Positions 25,393 through 33,526 of a stretch of 64,000 nt of DNA are shown piece after piece. Numbering within the stretch: position 1 is the first letter of the stretch; each line of letters opens with the position of its first letter. Source of the DNA: JACRLV01 sp045863555 (GTDB lineage Bacteria > Planctomycetota > Phycisphaerae > UBA1845 > Fen-1342); contig BTUU01000016.1 in assembly GCA_045863555.1 (NCBI GenBank), positions 88,355 to 152,354 on the forward strand. The letters are read 5' to 3'. The notes under the pieces are model-generated. The model searched no databases. It saw only the letters and a program-made list of their open reading frames with translations, and was not told the origin of the DNA. The position numbers and the translations under genes are program-made.

Positions 25393-26406
25393 TCACCGAT
25401 TTCCGGCCGACGCCGACGTCGACGCCGCCGGGAAGAGTTCGTCGAGGTAGGCGTCGATGCACTCGTAATCAACCCGATCACGAACGGCGGCCAAGTCGGC
25501 CGCCGCGTCGATCATTGCCTTTTGCTCGCGCAGCTCGACCTGCGTTCCCGCGATCACCGTGACTTGATCGATCACGCTCGACTGAATCAGGCACGCACGC
25601 ACGTGATCGACGAGGTTCTTCTCACACGTGACGATGATCTCGAACGCCCGAGCAAAACCCTCGCCCTGCCACAGCGCGTCAGTGCGATGCGACGTGCCCG
25701 GGACCTCCCACTCGATATGCGTCTTGAAGCCTCGCAGTAATCCGACCTTCGCTATCCAGTGCTCGCCATGCCGGTGCTCGACACCGCCGCCGCCGTGCAA
25801 GTTGGGCTCTGCGCGGTTGAGAAACCGCCATCCGGCTGCCGTCGGCAGCGTGAGTCCTTGGTTTTTCTTCTTGATCCGCCAGTCCTTGAAATCGGCGAGC
25901 TTGAGCTCTTCGAGCTGCGCGCGCGCTTCCGCCACGGCGGCATCGGGCAGTGTCCCGATCAAACTTCGAAGATGCACGATGGGGGTGAACGGGTGCAATG
26001 CCCATGCGCTCAGCAGTTTGTGAGCAACGTCGGAGGGCTCGTTCTTCGTCCCCGCCAATTCAACGATACCCGTAGTGCGTGTCGGCCAAGCATCCGATCG
26101 CTCCGCCGGAGCGCTCTCGGGTCTGGACTCGGCGACGGGCGCGCCGAGCTCGTAGTCGGGAGGTTTTGTAGAACGGTCCGGCGGAATGTAGCGGGCGACC
26201 CCCAAGAACGGCGTGGGCCACGCCGTCTGCGCCAACCGGCACACGCACTCGCCGGGACCGAGCGCTGGAAAGACCCGCTCGGCCCCGCGCGGAACCATGA
26301 GCGTACGCGACGCCTCAAGGATGCTCGCCGCATCCGAGAAGTTGAACATGAAATGGTTCTTTGCATTCGTCAGTTTCGCACGGCTTGCATTCCCCAGAGC
26401 GTGCAA
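25393..26406 (-). pseudogene. Truncated conjugation/HerA-type ATPase-like gene
   Basis: The frame is open from a TTG at 26406, with a TAG in the same frame four codons upstream. The first ~85 residues (HALGNASRAKLTNAKNHFM, then FPALGPGECVCRLAQTAWP and TPFLGVARYIPPD) look like the C-terminal end of a HerA/VirD4-type P-loop ATPase. The Walker motifs that should precede them are missing. The remaining ~240 residues form a winged-helix-like and mixed alpha/beta region with a FARAFEIIVTCEKNLVDHV strand. It is probably the 5'-truncated remnant of an element transfer or DNA-pumping ATPase. The family call is tentative. Confidence 0.4.
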
Positions 26407-26641
26407 CCCGATGACCTACGGCGACGATGGCGCGATCCGGCCGCCGTCCGCGAGTTCGTTTTGAGCGCTCCACAGCGCATTGGCCTGAATATCGCTACGA
26501 CCAAGCAGCGGGATGTGTTCCGCGTTGCTCTCAGCACACGGCCGAACACGGGTTGCTGCGCGTGACTTACGCCACACGTCCCCGACCCGTGACGGCTGGA
26601 CCAGGCAAATGGTCGGTTGAGCCTCCCGATAATCCCGGGGC

Positions 26642-27055
26642 TCAGAGCTGCGAATCCCCGGCGGCTTCGGGCTGGTAAAGGATCTCGTCGATCACAAGCT
26701 GGCGCGAGCCGTCCGGTGTGTCGAACTGGACCGTATCCCCGACGCGCCGCCCCAGAATCGCGCGCCCCTCCTCCGTCAGGACCGACACCCGGCGGCGCTC
26801 GGCGCGTTCATCCTCCGGGAAGACGAGCGTGACGATGCTCCAATCCGGCGATCCAGGGTCCCGCAGGCGGATGCGCGAGTGCATGGTCACGACGCCGGAC
26901 TCGACGCTTCGAGCGGGCACCACCTGTGCTTGCTCGAGCTTGTGCTTAAGAGCTGCGAGCCCGGTTGCGTCCACCCGCCTCGTCGCCGGGCGGTACGCGA
27001 TCCATGCGCGGAGCCGGTGCATGTCCTGATTCGTGATGATTGGGCTGCGGGGCAT
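26642..27055 (-). CDS. Rnk/GreA C-terminal-like regulator (copy 1)
   Basis: This 137-residue protein is of the Rnk (nucleoside diphosphate kinase regulator)/GreA-GreB C-terminal family, which binds RNA polymerase near the secondary channel. It has an N-terminal short helical part (ITNQDMHRLRAWI), then VVTMHSRIRLRD, STVTLVFPEDE-like IVTLVFPEDERAERRRVSVL, GRAILGRRVGDTVQF and the C-terminal EILYQPEAAGD. A second copy lies at 30725-31141. The ATG at 27055 has GAGGAG upstream. It is overlapped for 169 bases by the HPF-like gene in another frame. Confidence 0.8.
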   Translation of the reverse strand: MPRSPIITNQDMHRLRAWIAYRPATRRVDATGLAALKHKLEQAQVVPARSVESGVVTMHSRIRLRDPGSPDWSIVTLVFPEDERAERRRVSVLTEEGRAILGRRVGDTVQFDTPDGSRQLVIDEILYQPEAAGDSQL

Positions 27056-27453
27056 GACGCGCTCCTCATCGATGGATTGATGCTCCATTCCTGGCCAATG
27101 ACCCGGCCTGGCGCCTGCGCCGCCCGGCGCCGCGCGACGAATCGCGCGACGCGCCGCCGACGAGCGCGGCGCTCGTGAATCCGCCTCGCGGTCCGATGAG
27201 CCGCCCGACGGATCGCATCGCTCACTCGCTGCTCGGTCGCCTCCACGACGATCTGACCTCGCGGCACCAATTCGGCCACGACGCGGCAGCGCCGCGCAGA
27301 TCCGTATCGGTCGCCCCTGACCTTGGTCAGCCGGACTACAGCCCGCGAAACCCGCCGGCCGGACCGCCCGAGTGCGAGCGTCAGGCATCGTGTAACCGAC
27401 TCTTCGATGCCGGGGCTAGCACGCCGTCCCTGCCGGTATACGACCACTTGCAT
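26887..27453 (-). CDS. HPF/RaiA-like ribosome hibernation protein with odd C-terminus
   Basis: The frame encodes 188 residues. The first ~110 resemble the sigma-54 modulation/hibernation-promoting factor fold: QVVVYRQGRRASPGIEESVT, VSRAVVRLTKVRGDRYGS, CRVVAELVPRGQIVVEA, SDAIRRAAHRTARRI. HPF-type proteins bind the 30S subunit and silence ribosomes in stationary phase. AAAGGAGG precedes the ATG. The last ~75 residues overlap the Rnk-like gene in a different frame and look like translated shadow sequence, so the original stop has probably been lost. Confidence 0.65.
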   Translation of the reverse strand: MQVVVYRQGRRASPGIEESVTRCLTLALGRSGRRVSRAVVRLTKVRGDRYGSARRCRVVAELVPRGQIVVEATEQRVSDAIRRAAHRTARRIHERRARRRRVARFVARRRAAQAPGRVIGQEWSINPSMRSASCPAAQSSRIRTCTGSAHGSRTARRRGGWTQPGSQLLSTSSSKHRWCPLEASSPAS

Positions 27454-27617
27454 GGTGCGACCTCCTTTGCATCAGGCCTCTCCCGCCATCTGTCCTCACA
27501 AGAGTCTAGCCATCGCGACGCTATTTGCAATTTAGATAATTACGTGTGTATCATTCGCTTTTTCCGAAATGCGTCTCTCGTGGTATGGCGGGGAGTCGAC
27601 TCGTCCCGGAGCAGCGA
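27454..27617. promoter_or_regulatory. AT-rich divergent promoter region (HPF-like / nhaR)
   Basis: This spacer between the minus-strand HPF-like operon and plus-strand nhaR contains the most AT-rich patch nearby (27525-27560, around TTTAGATAATTACG). LysR-type regulators usually bind the spacer next to their own gene, so this is the likely NhaR operator and shared promoter. Exact boxes cannot be fixed by eye. Confidence 0.4.
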
Positions 27618-28544
27618 ATGGAATGGCTCAATTACCATCATCTGTACTACTTCTGGGTGGTCGCGCGGGCCGGCACCATCTCCGGCGCCTGCCGCCAGTT
27701 GCTTCTCTCGCCGGCGACCATCTCCGCGCAACTCCGCGAGCTGGAACATTCGCTCGGCAACCCGCTCTTTCACCGGATCGGACGGTCGTTGCGACTAACC
27801 GAGCTCGGGCGCGTCGCGCTGGGCTATGCGGACGAGATCTTCGGGCTCGGGCAGGAGCTTCTCGGAGTGATCAAGCGGGGCGAGCCGGCCGCGGCGCGAA
27901 AGCTCCGCGTCGGGGTTGACGATGCACTCTCAAAGCAGTTCACGTTTCGGCTGTTGCAGCCTGTATTTGAAATGAAGCCTCCCACCCGCATCGTGTGCAT
28001 CGAGGGCACGCCGCTGCAACTCCTGCCTCCGCTCGCGGCGCACGACCTCGACGTGGTGATCTCTGACCGCCCGGCCGATCCCACCGTGCGTGTTCGCGCC
28101 TTCAGCCATCTCCTCGCTGAGTGCGGCGTCTGGATTATGGCCGAGCGCTCGCTGGCGACGAAGTTGCGACGCGGGTACCCGAAATCGTTGAACGGCGCCC
28201 CGGCGCTGTTACCCACTCCCGGGACGGCACTCAGGCAGTCGCTCGACCAGTATTTTGAACGCGCGGATGTACGGCCGCATGTCGTCGGTGAGTTCGAGGA
28301 TAGCGCACTGCTGGCTGCCTGCGGCCATCGGCGTGTTGGGTTTTTTGCCGTCCCTGCGGTTCTCGCGAGAGCCTATCCGGCCGCGGCGCCCGTCTCCCGC
28401 GTCGGTGTGGCTCGTGGAATCCGCACGCGCGTCTACGCCATTACGGTCGAAAGGCGCGCCGGGCATCCGGCGGTCGAGGTCATGATCCGTCGTGGCCGGG
28501 CGGCGGTGATGAGCGACTCCGTCACCAAACCCGAGTCGGTGTAG
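27618..28544 (+). CDS. nhaR: NhaR-type LysR transcriptional regulator
   Basis: This 308-residue regulator has an N-terminal winged HTH reading EWLNYHHLYYFWVVARAGT, then ISAQLRELEHSLGNPLFHR, and a C-terminal substrate-binding-like domain. The WLNYHHL..FW opening is a hallmark of NhaR, the activator of Na+/H+ antiporter genes and, in some bacteria, surface polysaccharide genes. The ATG at 27618 is chosen over upstream starts because GGAG precedes it and the domain begins there. No antiporter gene is in the window; divergent HPF/Rnk-like genes are the nearest possible targets. Confidence 0.85.
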   Translation: MEWLNYHHLYYFWVVARAGTISGACRQLLLSPATISAQLRELEHSLGNPLFHRIGRSLRLTELGRVALGYADEIFGLGQELLGVIKRGEPAAARKLRVGVDDALSKQFTFRLLQPVFEMKPPTRIVCIEGTPLQLLPPLAAHDLDVVISDRPADPTVRVRAFSHLLAECGVWIMAERSLATKLRRGYPKSLNGAPALLPTPGTALRQSLDQYFERADVRPHVVGEFEDSALLAACGHRRVGFFAVPAVLARAYPAAAPVSRVGVARGIRTRVYAITVERRAGHPAVEVMIRRGRAAVMSDSVTKPESV

Positions 28545-28612
28545 ACGCGCAAGCACCGTCCGGCAGCCGATCGACTCCTCGAACGGGATGCGCCGCCTTT
28601 CAGGTTGCGGAA

Positions 28613-28816
28613 TCACGACTTGACCCGACGCGCATCGGCGACCGGAGCCCCCGGCTCCACGGCTCCGGCGGGCCCGATCGGCTGGGTATTCGGACAGCCC
28701 TCATTGAGCATTCGCTCGATGACGATTCGCTCCTCCAGATCGGCGGGTCGGCGTCTTTCAACGATGCGAGAGTCCCCCGCGGTCGCTGCCGGCAGGTGAT
28801 CCGTCCACCGCTTCAT
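28613..28816 (-). CDS. Small hypothetical protein
   Basis: This encodes a 67-residue polar protein with a central LEERIVIERMLNEGCPNTQP segment. GGAGAG before the ATG supports it. It overlaps the 3' end of the upstream membrane-protein gene by 59 bases in another frame. The function is unknown. Confidence 0.5.
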   Translation of the reverse strand: MKRWTDHLPAATAGDSRIVERRRPADLEERIVIERMLNEGCPNTQPIGPAGAVEPGAPVADARRVKS

Positions 28817-29027
28817 GTTTGCTCTCCGAAGGGTCTGGTCCGACCAGGCCGCGCACGTACCGACGCGTCTGTATCGAGCCTAAAGTCACCAGCGCGCAGA
28901 GCACGGAGATCAGGAGCCCAATTGCCATGCCCGCGATCGGTCCTTCGAGAGCGATCAAGAGCATCCAGATCGACGCGGTGAGTACGATCATGAGCGTCAG
29001 CACGCGAATCGCTTGCATATTATACAT
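28758..29027 (-). CDS. Small two-span membrane protein
   Basis: This 89-residue protein has two adjacent hydrophobic helices (VLTLMIVLTASIWMLLIAL and GMAIGLLISVLCALVTLGS) and a polar C-terminal tail. The ATG at 29027 has AAGGAGA eight bases upstream. It lies within the run of small stress-type genes. No family is recognised. Confidence 0.6.
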   Translation of the reverse strand: MYNMQAIRVLTLMIVLTASIWMLLIALEGPIAGMAIGLLISVLCALVTLGSIQTRRYVRGLVGPDPSESKHEAVDGSPAGSDRGGLSHR

Positions 29028-29078
29028 CGCCGTCTCCTTCTGAAGCACTCCGTCGTGATCGCACGCGTACGAAATCCG

Positions 29079-29510
29079 TCATGCGTGCGCCGCGTGAGTC
29101 GCGTCGTCATTGCGCTCCAGCGGCTCGTGAATCAGCGACGCATGGCGCAGCGCAGCCGTCCGTCCGAGCGCGAACGCTGCGACGGCCATCACGATGTCCC
29201 GGACGGCGACATCCACGACACCCGCCAGGATCAGGTTTGCAGCGATGAGCACCAGCCACACGCTGGCGACGTACGCGCCGATTCTTGTGAATCGCGTGAG
29301 AATCGCGAGACCGACGACGATCTCGATAATGCCCACGACGCCCATCATCACATCCGGGCTGAAAGGAAGTGCGCTCGTGATCTGCGGGCTCAGGTAGGCC
29401 TTCCAGTCTGTCAGGAACCCGAAGAACTTGTCGAGGCCGGCGACGATTGGAACCAGGCCGAACGTGATCTTGAGCGGCAGGTAGATCGAGCTGAGCGTTT
29501 TGTCGTTCAT
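29079..29510 (-). CDS. DoxX-like membrane protein
   Basis: This 143-residue four-helix membrane protein opens IYLPLKITFGLVPIVAGLDK, followed by an FFGFLTDW segment, and later has MMGVVGIIEIVVGLAIL and SVWLVLIAANLILAGVVDV. The pattern fits the DoxX-like/DUF4383-type membrane family, whose members are linked to respiratory or redox stress but have no firm biochemical role. AAGGAGA lies before the ATG at 29510, which is preferred to the ATG at 29549. Confidence 0.7.
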   Translation of the reverse strand: MNDKTLSSIYLPLKITFGLVPIVAGLDKFFGFLTDWKAYLSPQITSALPFSPDVMMGVVGIIEIVVGLAILTRFTRIGAYVASVWLVLIAANLILAGVVDVAVRDIVMAVAAFALGRTAALRHASLIHEPLERNDDATHAAHA

Positions 29511-29564
29511 GAGTATCTCCTTGAAGTTATGGACTCCGGTGGCAGCCAAGTGTTACGTGGCGCG

Positions 29565-30050
29565 TCACAATTCCTTTCGCTTGAGTGTGGCGGCCAAGTT
29601 CTTCGTCAACACGAGCGCGTGGTTGTGCTGCCTGTCGTGCGCCGCGTAAACGAGCGTGACCACTCCCTCGCGCGCCAGGCCCTCGAGCGCTGCGAGCTCG
29701 GCTCGCTTCTCGCGAAGCTCTCTGACATACCGCGTGCAGAACTCTTTCCACCGTTCTGGATCATGTCGGAACCATTTCCGAAGCGCAGGGCTCGGGGCGA
29801 TGTCTTTCAACCACAGGTGAAGCCTCAGGGCTCGTCGCGAGACGCCACGCGGCCACAAGCGGTCCACCAGCACGCGTTTCCCGTCTCGGGCATTCGCGGG
29901 CTCGTACGCCCGCTTGATTCGAATGCGGCTCTGCACAGCGACGGACCCGCAAGCGGATGCGCGTCCTGCGCTCCGACGGCGCGTCCTCGGCAGTGAATCA
30001 CGGCAGGGGCGGCCCCTTACTCGCGTCGTGCTTTCCCGATTGCGCTTCAT
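29565..30050 (-). CDS. DUF488 (YeaO-like) family protein
   Basis: The encoded 161 residues contain a complete DUF488 domain from about residue 42: RIRIKRAYEPANARDGKRVL, VDRLWPRGVSRRAL, WLKDIAPSPALRKWFRHD, and LVYAAHDRQHNHALVL. The family is widespread and uncharacterised. The first ~40 residues are basic and atypical, but GGAGAAA sits correctly before the ATG at 30050. That start overlaps the AhpD-like gene by 53 bases; an internal GTG near 29936 would give the usual family length. Confidence 0.8.
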   Translation of the reverse strand: MKRNRESTTRVRGRPCRDSLPRTRRRSAGRASACGSVAVQSRIRIKRAYEPANARDGKRVLVDRLWPRGVSRRALRLHLWLKDIAPSPALRKWFRHDPERWKEFCTRYVRELREKRAELAALEGLAREGVVTLVYAAHDRQHNHALVLTKNLAATLKRKEL

Positions 30051-30414
30051 GAGTTTCTCCGTTCAGGGCCGGGTCTGACGCCGGGTGCCCCGACTCATCG
30101 GTATTGAGCGCGATCAGTGCGTGCGCGAAGGCGCCGCCAGCCCGCATTTCCGCGGCAACCCAGATCGCCTCCATCAGTTCCTCCTCGCTGGCGCCGAGGT
30201 TCCGCGCGCGCCGGGCGTGCGTTTCGATGCAGTACGGGCACTGCGTAACGTGTGCGACGCTGACAGCGATGAGCTCCTTCACCCTGGCCGGCAGGGCCCC
30301 GGGTCTGAAGACCTGGGCGCTGAATTCCCGAAACGCCCGAAAGGTGTCCGGCGCAAGCTCACGACGCTTTCTCGCCGCCTCGGCCGTCGCCGCCGGGTGG
30401 GCCTCGCTTTTCAT
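29998..30414 (-). CDS. Carboxymuconolactone decarboxylase/AhpD-like protein
   Basis: This 138-residue protein has the AhpD core: ELIAVSVAHVTQCPYCIETH with the redox CxxC pair and following His, then EEELMEAIWVAAEMRAGGA. AhpD-type proteins reduce peroxiredoxins or act as peroxidases; true decarboxylases lack the CxxC, so an antioxidant role is more likely. The ATG overlaps the stop of the DUF2934 gene by four bases, so the two are coupled. Confidence 0.85.
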   Translation of the reverse strand: MKSEAHPAATAEAARKRRELAPDTFRAFREFSAQVFRPGALPARVKELIAVSVAHVTQCPYCIETHARRARNLGASEEELMEAIWVAAEMRAGGAFAHALIALNTDESGHPASDPALNGETHEAQSGKHDASKGPPLP

Positions 30415-30671
30415 ATGCCCGTCCCTCCGAATTCGTCGCCGACGGATGCCTCCTGTTCGATCTCGTCTTGGATTGCTTTCATCTGACGCTCAGCCGCGGT
30501 CCAGTCGGAAAGTGCATCGCCGCTCTCCCCCTTTCGGCAACGCTCGGTGAAAAGCTCATAGGCGCGGTCGCGCACGCGGTCCTCCCAAAACGGAGTGACA
30601 GCGAATTCCGCGGTTTCGGTTGGAGAAACGATTGCCTGCGCATCGCGCCGTGTTCGGTTTCGTCTTGCCAT
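30411..30671 (-). CDS. DUF2934 protein
   Basis: This 86-residue protein contains the DUF2934 motif VRDRAYELFTERCRKGESGD and a DALSDWTAAERQM segment, a short helical domain common in Planctomycetes and Proteobacteria stress clusters. Function is unknown. AAAGGAGA precedes the ATG at 30671, which is preferred to an upstream start at 30716. Confidence 0.75.
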   Translation of the reverse strand: MARRNRTRRDAQAIVSPTETAEFAVTPFWEDRVRDRAYELFTERCRKGESGDALSDWTAAERQMKAIQDEIEQEASVGDEFGGTGI

Positions 30672-30724
30672 TGTGATCTCCTTTTTTTGTTCTCGTCGAC
30701 AATTCTCACGCACCACGGGGCCGC

Positions 30725-31141
30725 TTACAGATGCGTGTCCCCAGCGGCCTCGGGCTGGTACAACACTTCTTCAATCTCGCATGCGCGCAATCCCGCCGGG
30801 ACCCGGAACGAGACCCGATCGCCCACGCGATAGCCAAGCAGTGCCGCCCCCAAGGGCGCGATGACCGAGATACGATCGGTCTGCGGGTCCGCGTGCTCGG
30901 GAAAAACCAGGGTCAACGTCGTGCTGCGGCCGTTCGCAGGGTCGCGCACGCGTACCTTCGAATTCATCGTGACTACGTCGGCCTCAATATCGTCGGATGC
31001 CACGACCTTCGCCCGGTTTAGCTCTCCACGGAGCATTTCCAGGTATGGTCGTTCCTTGCCATACGGATCACTCGTGACGCGCAGCAATTCGCGCAGGCGG
31101 TCCATGTCCCTGTCCGTGATCCGGATGTTGCGTCTGCTCAT
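30725..31141 (-). CDS. Rnk/GreA C-terminal-like regulator (copy 2)
   Basis: This 138-residue paralogue of the protein at 26642-27055 shares ITDRDMDRLR, VVTMNSKVRVRDP, TLTLVFPEH, GAALLGYRVGDRVSF and the ending EVLYQPEAAGD. These proteins dock near the RNA polymerase secondary channel or act on nucleotide pools. The two copies are clearly diverged in the middle, so they are not a recent duplication. It lies 12 bases upstream of the gdhA stop side in the same direction, possibly cotranscribed. Confidence 0.82.
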   Translation of the reverse strand: MSRRNIRITDRDMDRLRELLRVTSDPYGKERPYLEMLRGELNRAKVVASDDIEADVVTMNSKVRVRDPANGRSTTLTLVFPEHADPQTDRISVIAPLGAALLGYRVGDRVSFRVPAGLRACEIEEVLYQPEAAGDTHL

Positions 31142-31153
31142 GTCGTCACCTCT

Positions 31154-32530
31154 CTAGGGGAAAATGCCCCGCTGTTTGTAAGCGCGCTCCAACCGCTGGA
31201 GCGCCAGGATGTACGCCGCCGTGCGCGAACCGACGACAAACTCGCGTTCGGCGCAGCGCAGAGCCTGGAACGCGCCGGTGATCGTTCTCTGCAGGCGATC
31301 ATCCACAATGTCGAGGTCCCATGTTTCGTGCCGCTTGTTCTGGAGCCACTCGAAGTAGCTCACGATGACGCCGCCCGTGTTGCAGAGAATGTCCGGCAGC
31401 ACCTCGACGCCGTTACTTCCAAGAATCGCGTCGCCGGCGAGATCCGTAGGGCCGTTGGCTGCTTCGACGACCAGCCGCACGTTCAGCCAGGGAGCTGTCC
31501 GCGCCGTGATCTGATTCTCCAGGGCCGCGGGAATGAACACGTCGGCCCTGGTCTCGTAGAAGTCACGCTGCTCGATCTCCTGGGCGTGCGGGAAACCGTT
31601 GACTCCGCCAAAGCGTTGAACGTGCCCAAGCAACTCCTCGGCGTCGATCCCGCGGTCGTTTCGGACAGCGCCCGTGACGTCCTGGACCGCTACCAGACGA
31701 GCGCCGCAGCGGGTCAGAAGCCGCGCGGCCCATGAACCGACGTTGCCGAAACCCTGCACCATAAACGTCAGTCCGTTCAGGCTCACGCCATTCTCTTTCG
31801 CCCATTCGCCGACGACGAACGCCACGCCCTGTCCGGTCGCCTTCTCGCGGCCGGCGCTCCCGCCGGCCGCCACCGGCTTGCCGGTCACGACGTGAAGGTT
31901 GCGCTGCCGTTCGTGCCCGGGGCGTGTCGACAGGTAGGTGTCCAGGATCCACGCCATGATCTGCGCGTTCGTATTCACGTCGGGCGCAGGAATGTCGTAA
32001 TCCGGACCGATATTGTCGCCGAGCGCGAATACGAATCGCCGCGTGATGCGCTCGATCTCTCCCTGGGACAGTGCGGTGGGGTCGATCTGGATCCCTCCCT
32101 TGGCTCCGCCGAACGGAACGCCCGCGACCGCGCACTTCCATGTCATCCAGGCGGCAAGCGCCCGCGCTTCATCCGTGTTCACCTGCGGGTGATACCGCAA
32201 GCCGCCCTTGAACGGCCCCAATATGTCGTTGTGCTGAACGCGATATCCGGCAAACGTCTCGACCCGCCCGTCATCCATGCGCACCGGAAAGTTGACGACG
32301 ATCTCGTTCTTGGGGCGTTCGAGAATGCGCCGCACGCCGGCATCCAGACCGACGATGTCGGCTGCCTGGTTGAACTGCGTCAGAACGGTGTCGAACAGTC
32401 CCTGTTCGCGTTCGGAGGGCTGCGCCGGCAAGGGCTCGAGGCGCATTTTCGAGAGCGTCCCGGGCGCGACCTCGGTTCGCGAGTGTGAATTCGCTGACGG
32501 GACGCGCGAAGTCGGCTGTGTAGTTGGCAT
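31154..32530 (-). CDS. gdhA: Glutamate dehydrogenase (Glu/Leu/Phe/Val family)
   Basis: This 458-residue NAD(P)-dependent enzyme interconverts glutamate with 2-oxoglutarate and ammonia. The substrate domain shows GPFKGGLRYHPQVN and the catalytic-lysine region GVPFGGAKGGIQID; the dinucleotide domain shows MVQGFGNVGSWAARLL. The motifs VVEAANGPTD and DILCNTGGVIVSYFEW complete the family pattern. The ATG at 32530 has AAGGAAGAG upstream; a 42-residue extension in frame is not supported. The N-terminal ~30 residues are a polar tail. Confidence 0.92.
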   Translation of the reverse strand: MPTTQPTSRVPSANSHSRTEVAPGTLSKMRLEPLPAQPSEREQGLFDTVLTQFNQAADIVGLDAGVRRILERPKNEIVVNFPVRMDDGRVETFAGYRVQHNDILGPFKGGLRYHPQVNTDEARALAAWMTWKCAVAGVPFGGAKGGIQIDPTALSQGEIERITRRFVFALGDNIGPDYDIPAPDVNTNAQIMAWILDTYLSTRPGHERQRNLHVVTGKPVAAGGSAGREKATGQGVAFVVGEWAKENGVSLNGLTFMVQGFGNVGSWAARLLTRCGARLVAVQDVTGAVRNDRGIDAEELLGHVQRFGGVNGFPHAQEIEQRDFYETRADVFIPAALENQITARTAPWLNVRLVVEAANGPTDLAGDAILGSNGVEVLPDILCNTGGVIVSYFEWLQNKRHETWDLDIVDDRLQRTITGAFQALRCAEREFVVGSRTAAYILALQRLERAYKQRGIFP

Positions 32531-32968
32531 GGGCTCTTCCTTGTTCAAAACAGGCTGCGTGACATTCCGCAATCGGTCTAACACCGCATCACGAATCGTC
32601 TCGCGGCATCTCAATTCTCCTACCGGCCTACCCTGCTCGCCGGTCGAAGCACTCATTACATTTCGCGTGCCAGGCGTACGGGATTACGCATCCAACGGGA
32701 CGTCGGCGCATAACTCTTGTATCCATCGCACTCTAGGACGATCCGCCCATGCGATCGCGATGAATCGCGCGATCGAATCGACGCCGGAAGCGCGGGGTCA
32801 AACGTACCACTGGTACGTTCAGGACCGATCGCCGCGCGGGGGTGCGAGTGACGGTCGGACGATTCCCCTCGACCGCGGACAACGTGCTTCGTCGATATAG
32901 TCCGTCGGAGGGGCCGAGAAACGCGGCGAGGGGAAAGCCGGCCGAACCACTTCGACAAGGAGTATCGA
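32531..32968. promoter_or_regulatory. Divergent spacer with two inverted repeats
   Basis: This spacer between gdhA (minus) and the DUF5698 gene (plus) holds no gene. It contains a perfect 9-bp dyad AACGTACCA-C-TGGTACGTT at 32801-32819 and an 8-bp dyad CGATCGCG-N8-CGCGATCG at 32752-32775. Both look like operator sites for dimeric regulators, lying about 220-270 bases from gdhA and 150-190 bases from the plus-strand gene. Confidence 0.45.
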
Positions 32969-33505
32969 ATGACTCTGGAGGTCCTCTGGATGGCAGCGAT
33001 TATCTTCGCGGCGCGAGTCGCGGATGTATCGCTCGGCACGCTTCGAACGGCCTTCATCGTTCGTGGCAGGCGAGCCCTTGCCTTCGCGTTCGGGTTTATC
33101 GAAGTGCTGGTCTGGGTCGTGGTGGTGGCGCAGGTCATCACAAATCTGGGCCACCCGATCTACCTGCTGGCATTCGCGCTGGGCTTCGCATGCGGGACGG
33201 TGGTCGGCATTACGATCGAGGGCTGGTTCGCTATCGGCGAACAGGTCGTGCGCGTCTTCACAACGAGTGAGTCACTGGCCTCAGCCTTACGTGAACGCGG
33301 GTATGTCGTCACGGCATTTTCAGGCACGGGTCGCGACGGGGCCGTGTTTCTCCTGTTCATCCAGGTTCGACGACGGCAGACGGGCGCGGTCATCGCAGCC
33401 GCGCGTGCGCTGGATCCGGTCTGCTTTTATACAGTCGACGATGTCCGGCTGGCCGCGTCGGCGCTGGCGGCGCGCCAGCATATTTCTTCGGAGCATCTCA
33501 CGTAG
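32969..33505 (+). CDS. UPF0316 membrane protein (DUF5698-DUF2179)
   Basis: This 178-residue protein has three N-terminal membrane spans (IFAARVADVSLGTLRTAF, IEVLVWVVVVAQVI, IYLLAFALGFACGTVVGI) and a cytoplasmic DUF2179-type ferredoxin-like domain (VRVFTTSESLASALRERGYV, FCYFTVDDVR-like VCFYTVDDVRL). The family is of unknown function and may sense ligands. AAGGAG precedes the ATG. Confidence 0.85.
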   Translation: MTLEVLWMAAIIFAARVADVSLGTLRTAFIVRGRRALAFAFGFIEVLVWVVVVAQVITNLGHPIYLLAFALGFACGTVVGITIEGWFAIGEQVVRVFTTSESLASALRERGYVVTAFSGTGRDGAVFLLFIQVRRRQTGAVIAAARALDPVCFYTVDDVRLAASALAARQHISSEHLT

Positions 33506-33526
33506 CGATGGAATGGCGAATAACGA

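Noticed and set aside
26560..26680. Second copy of the tRNA-Ser 3' end as right attachment site
   Set aside because: A CGAATCCCC stretch occurs, but the flanking bases do not match the tRNA T arm or acceptor.
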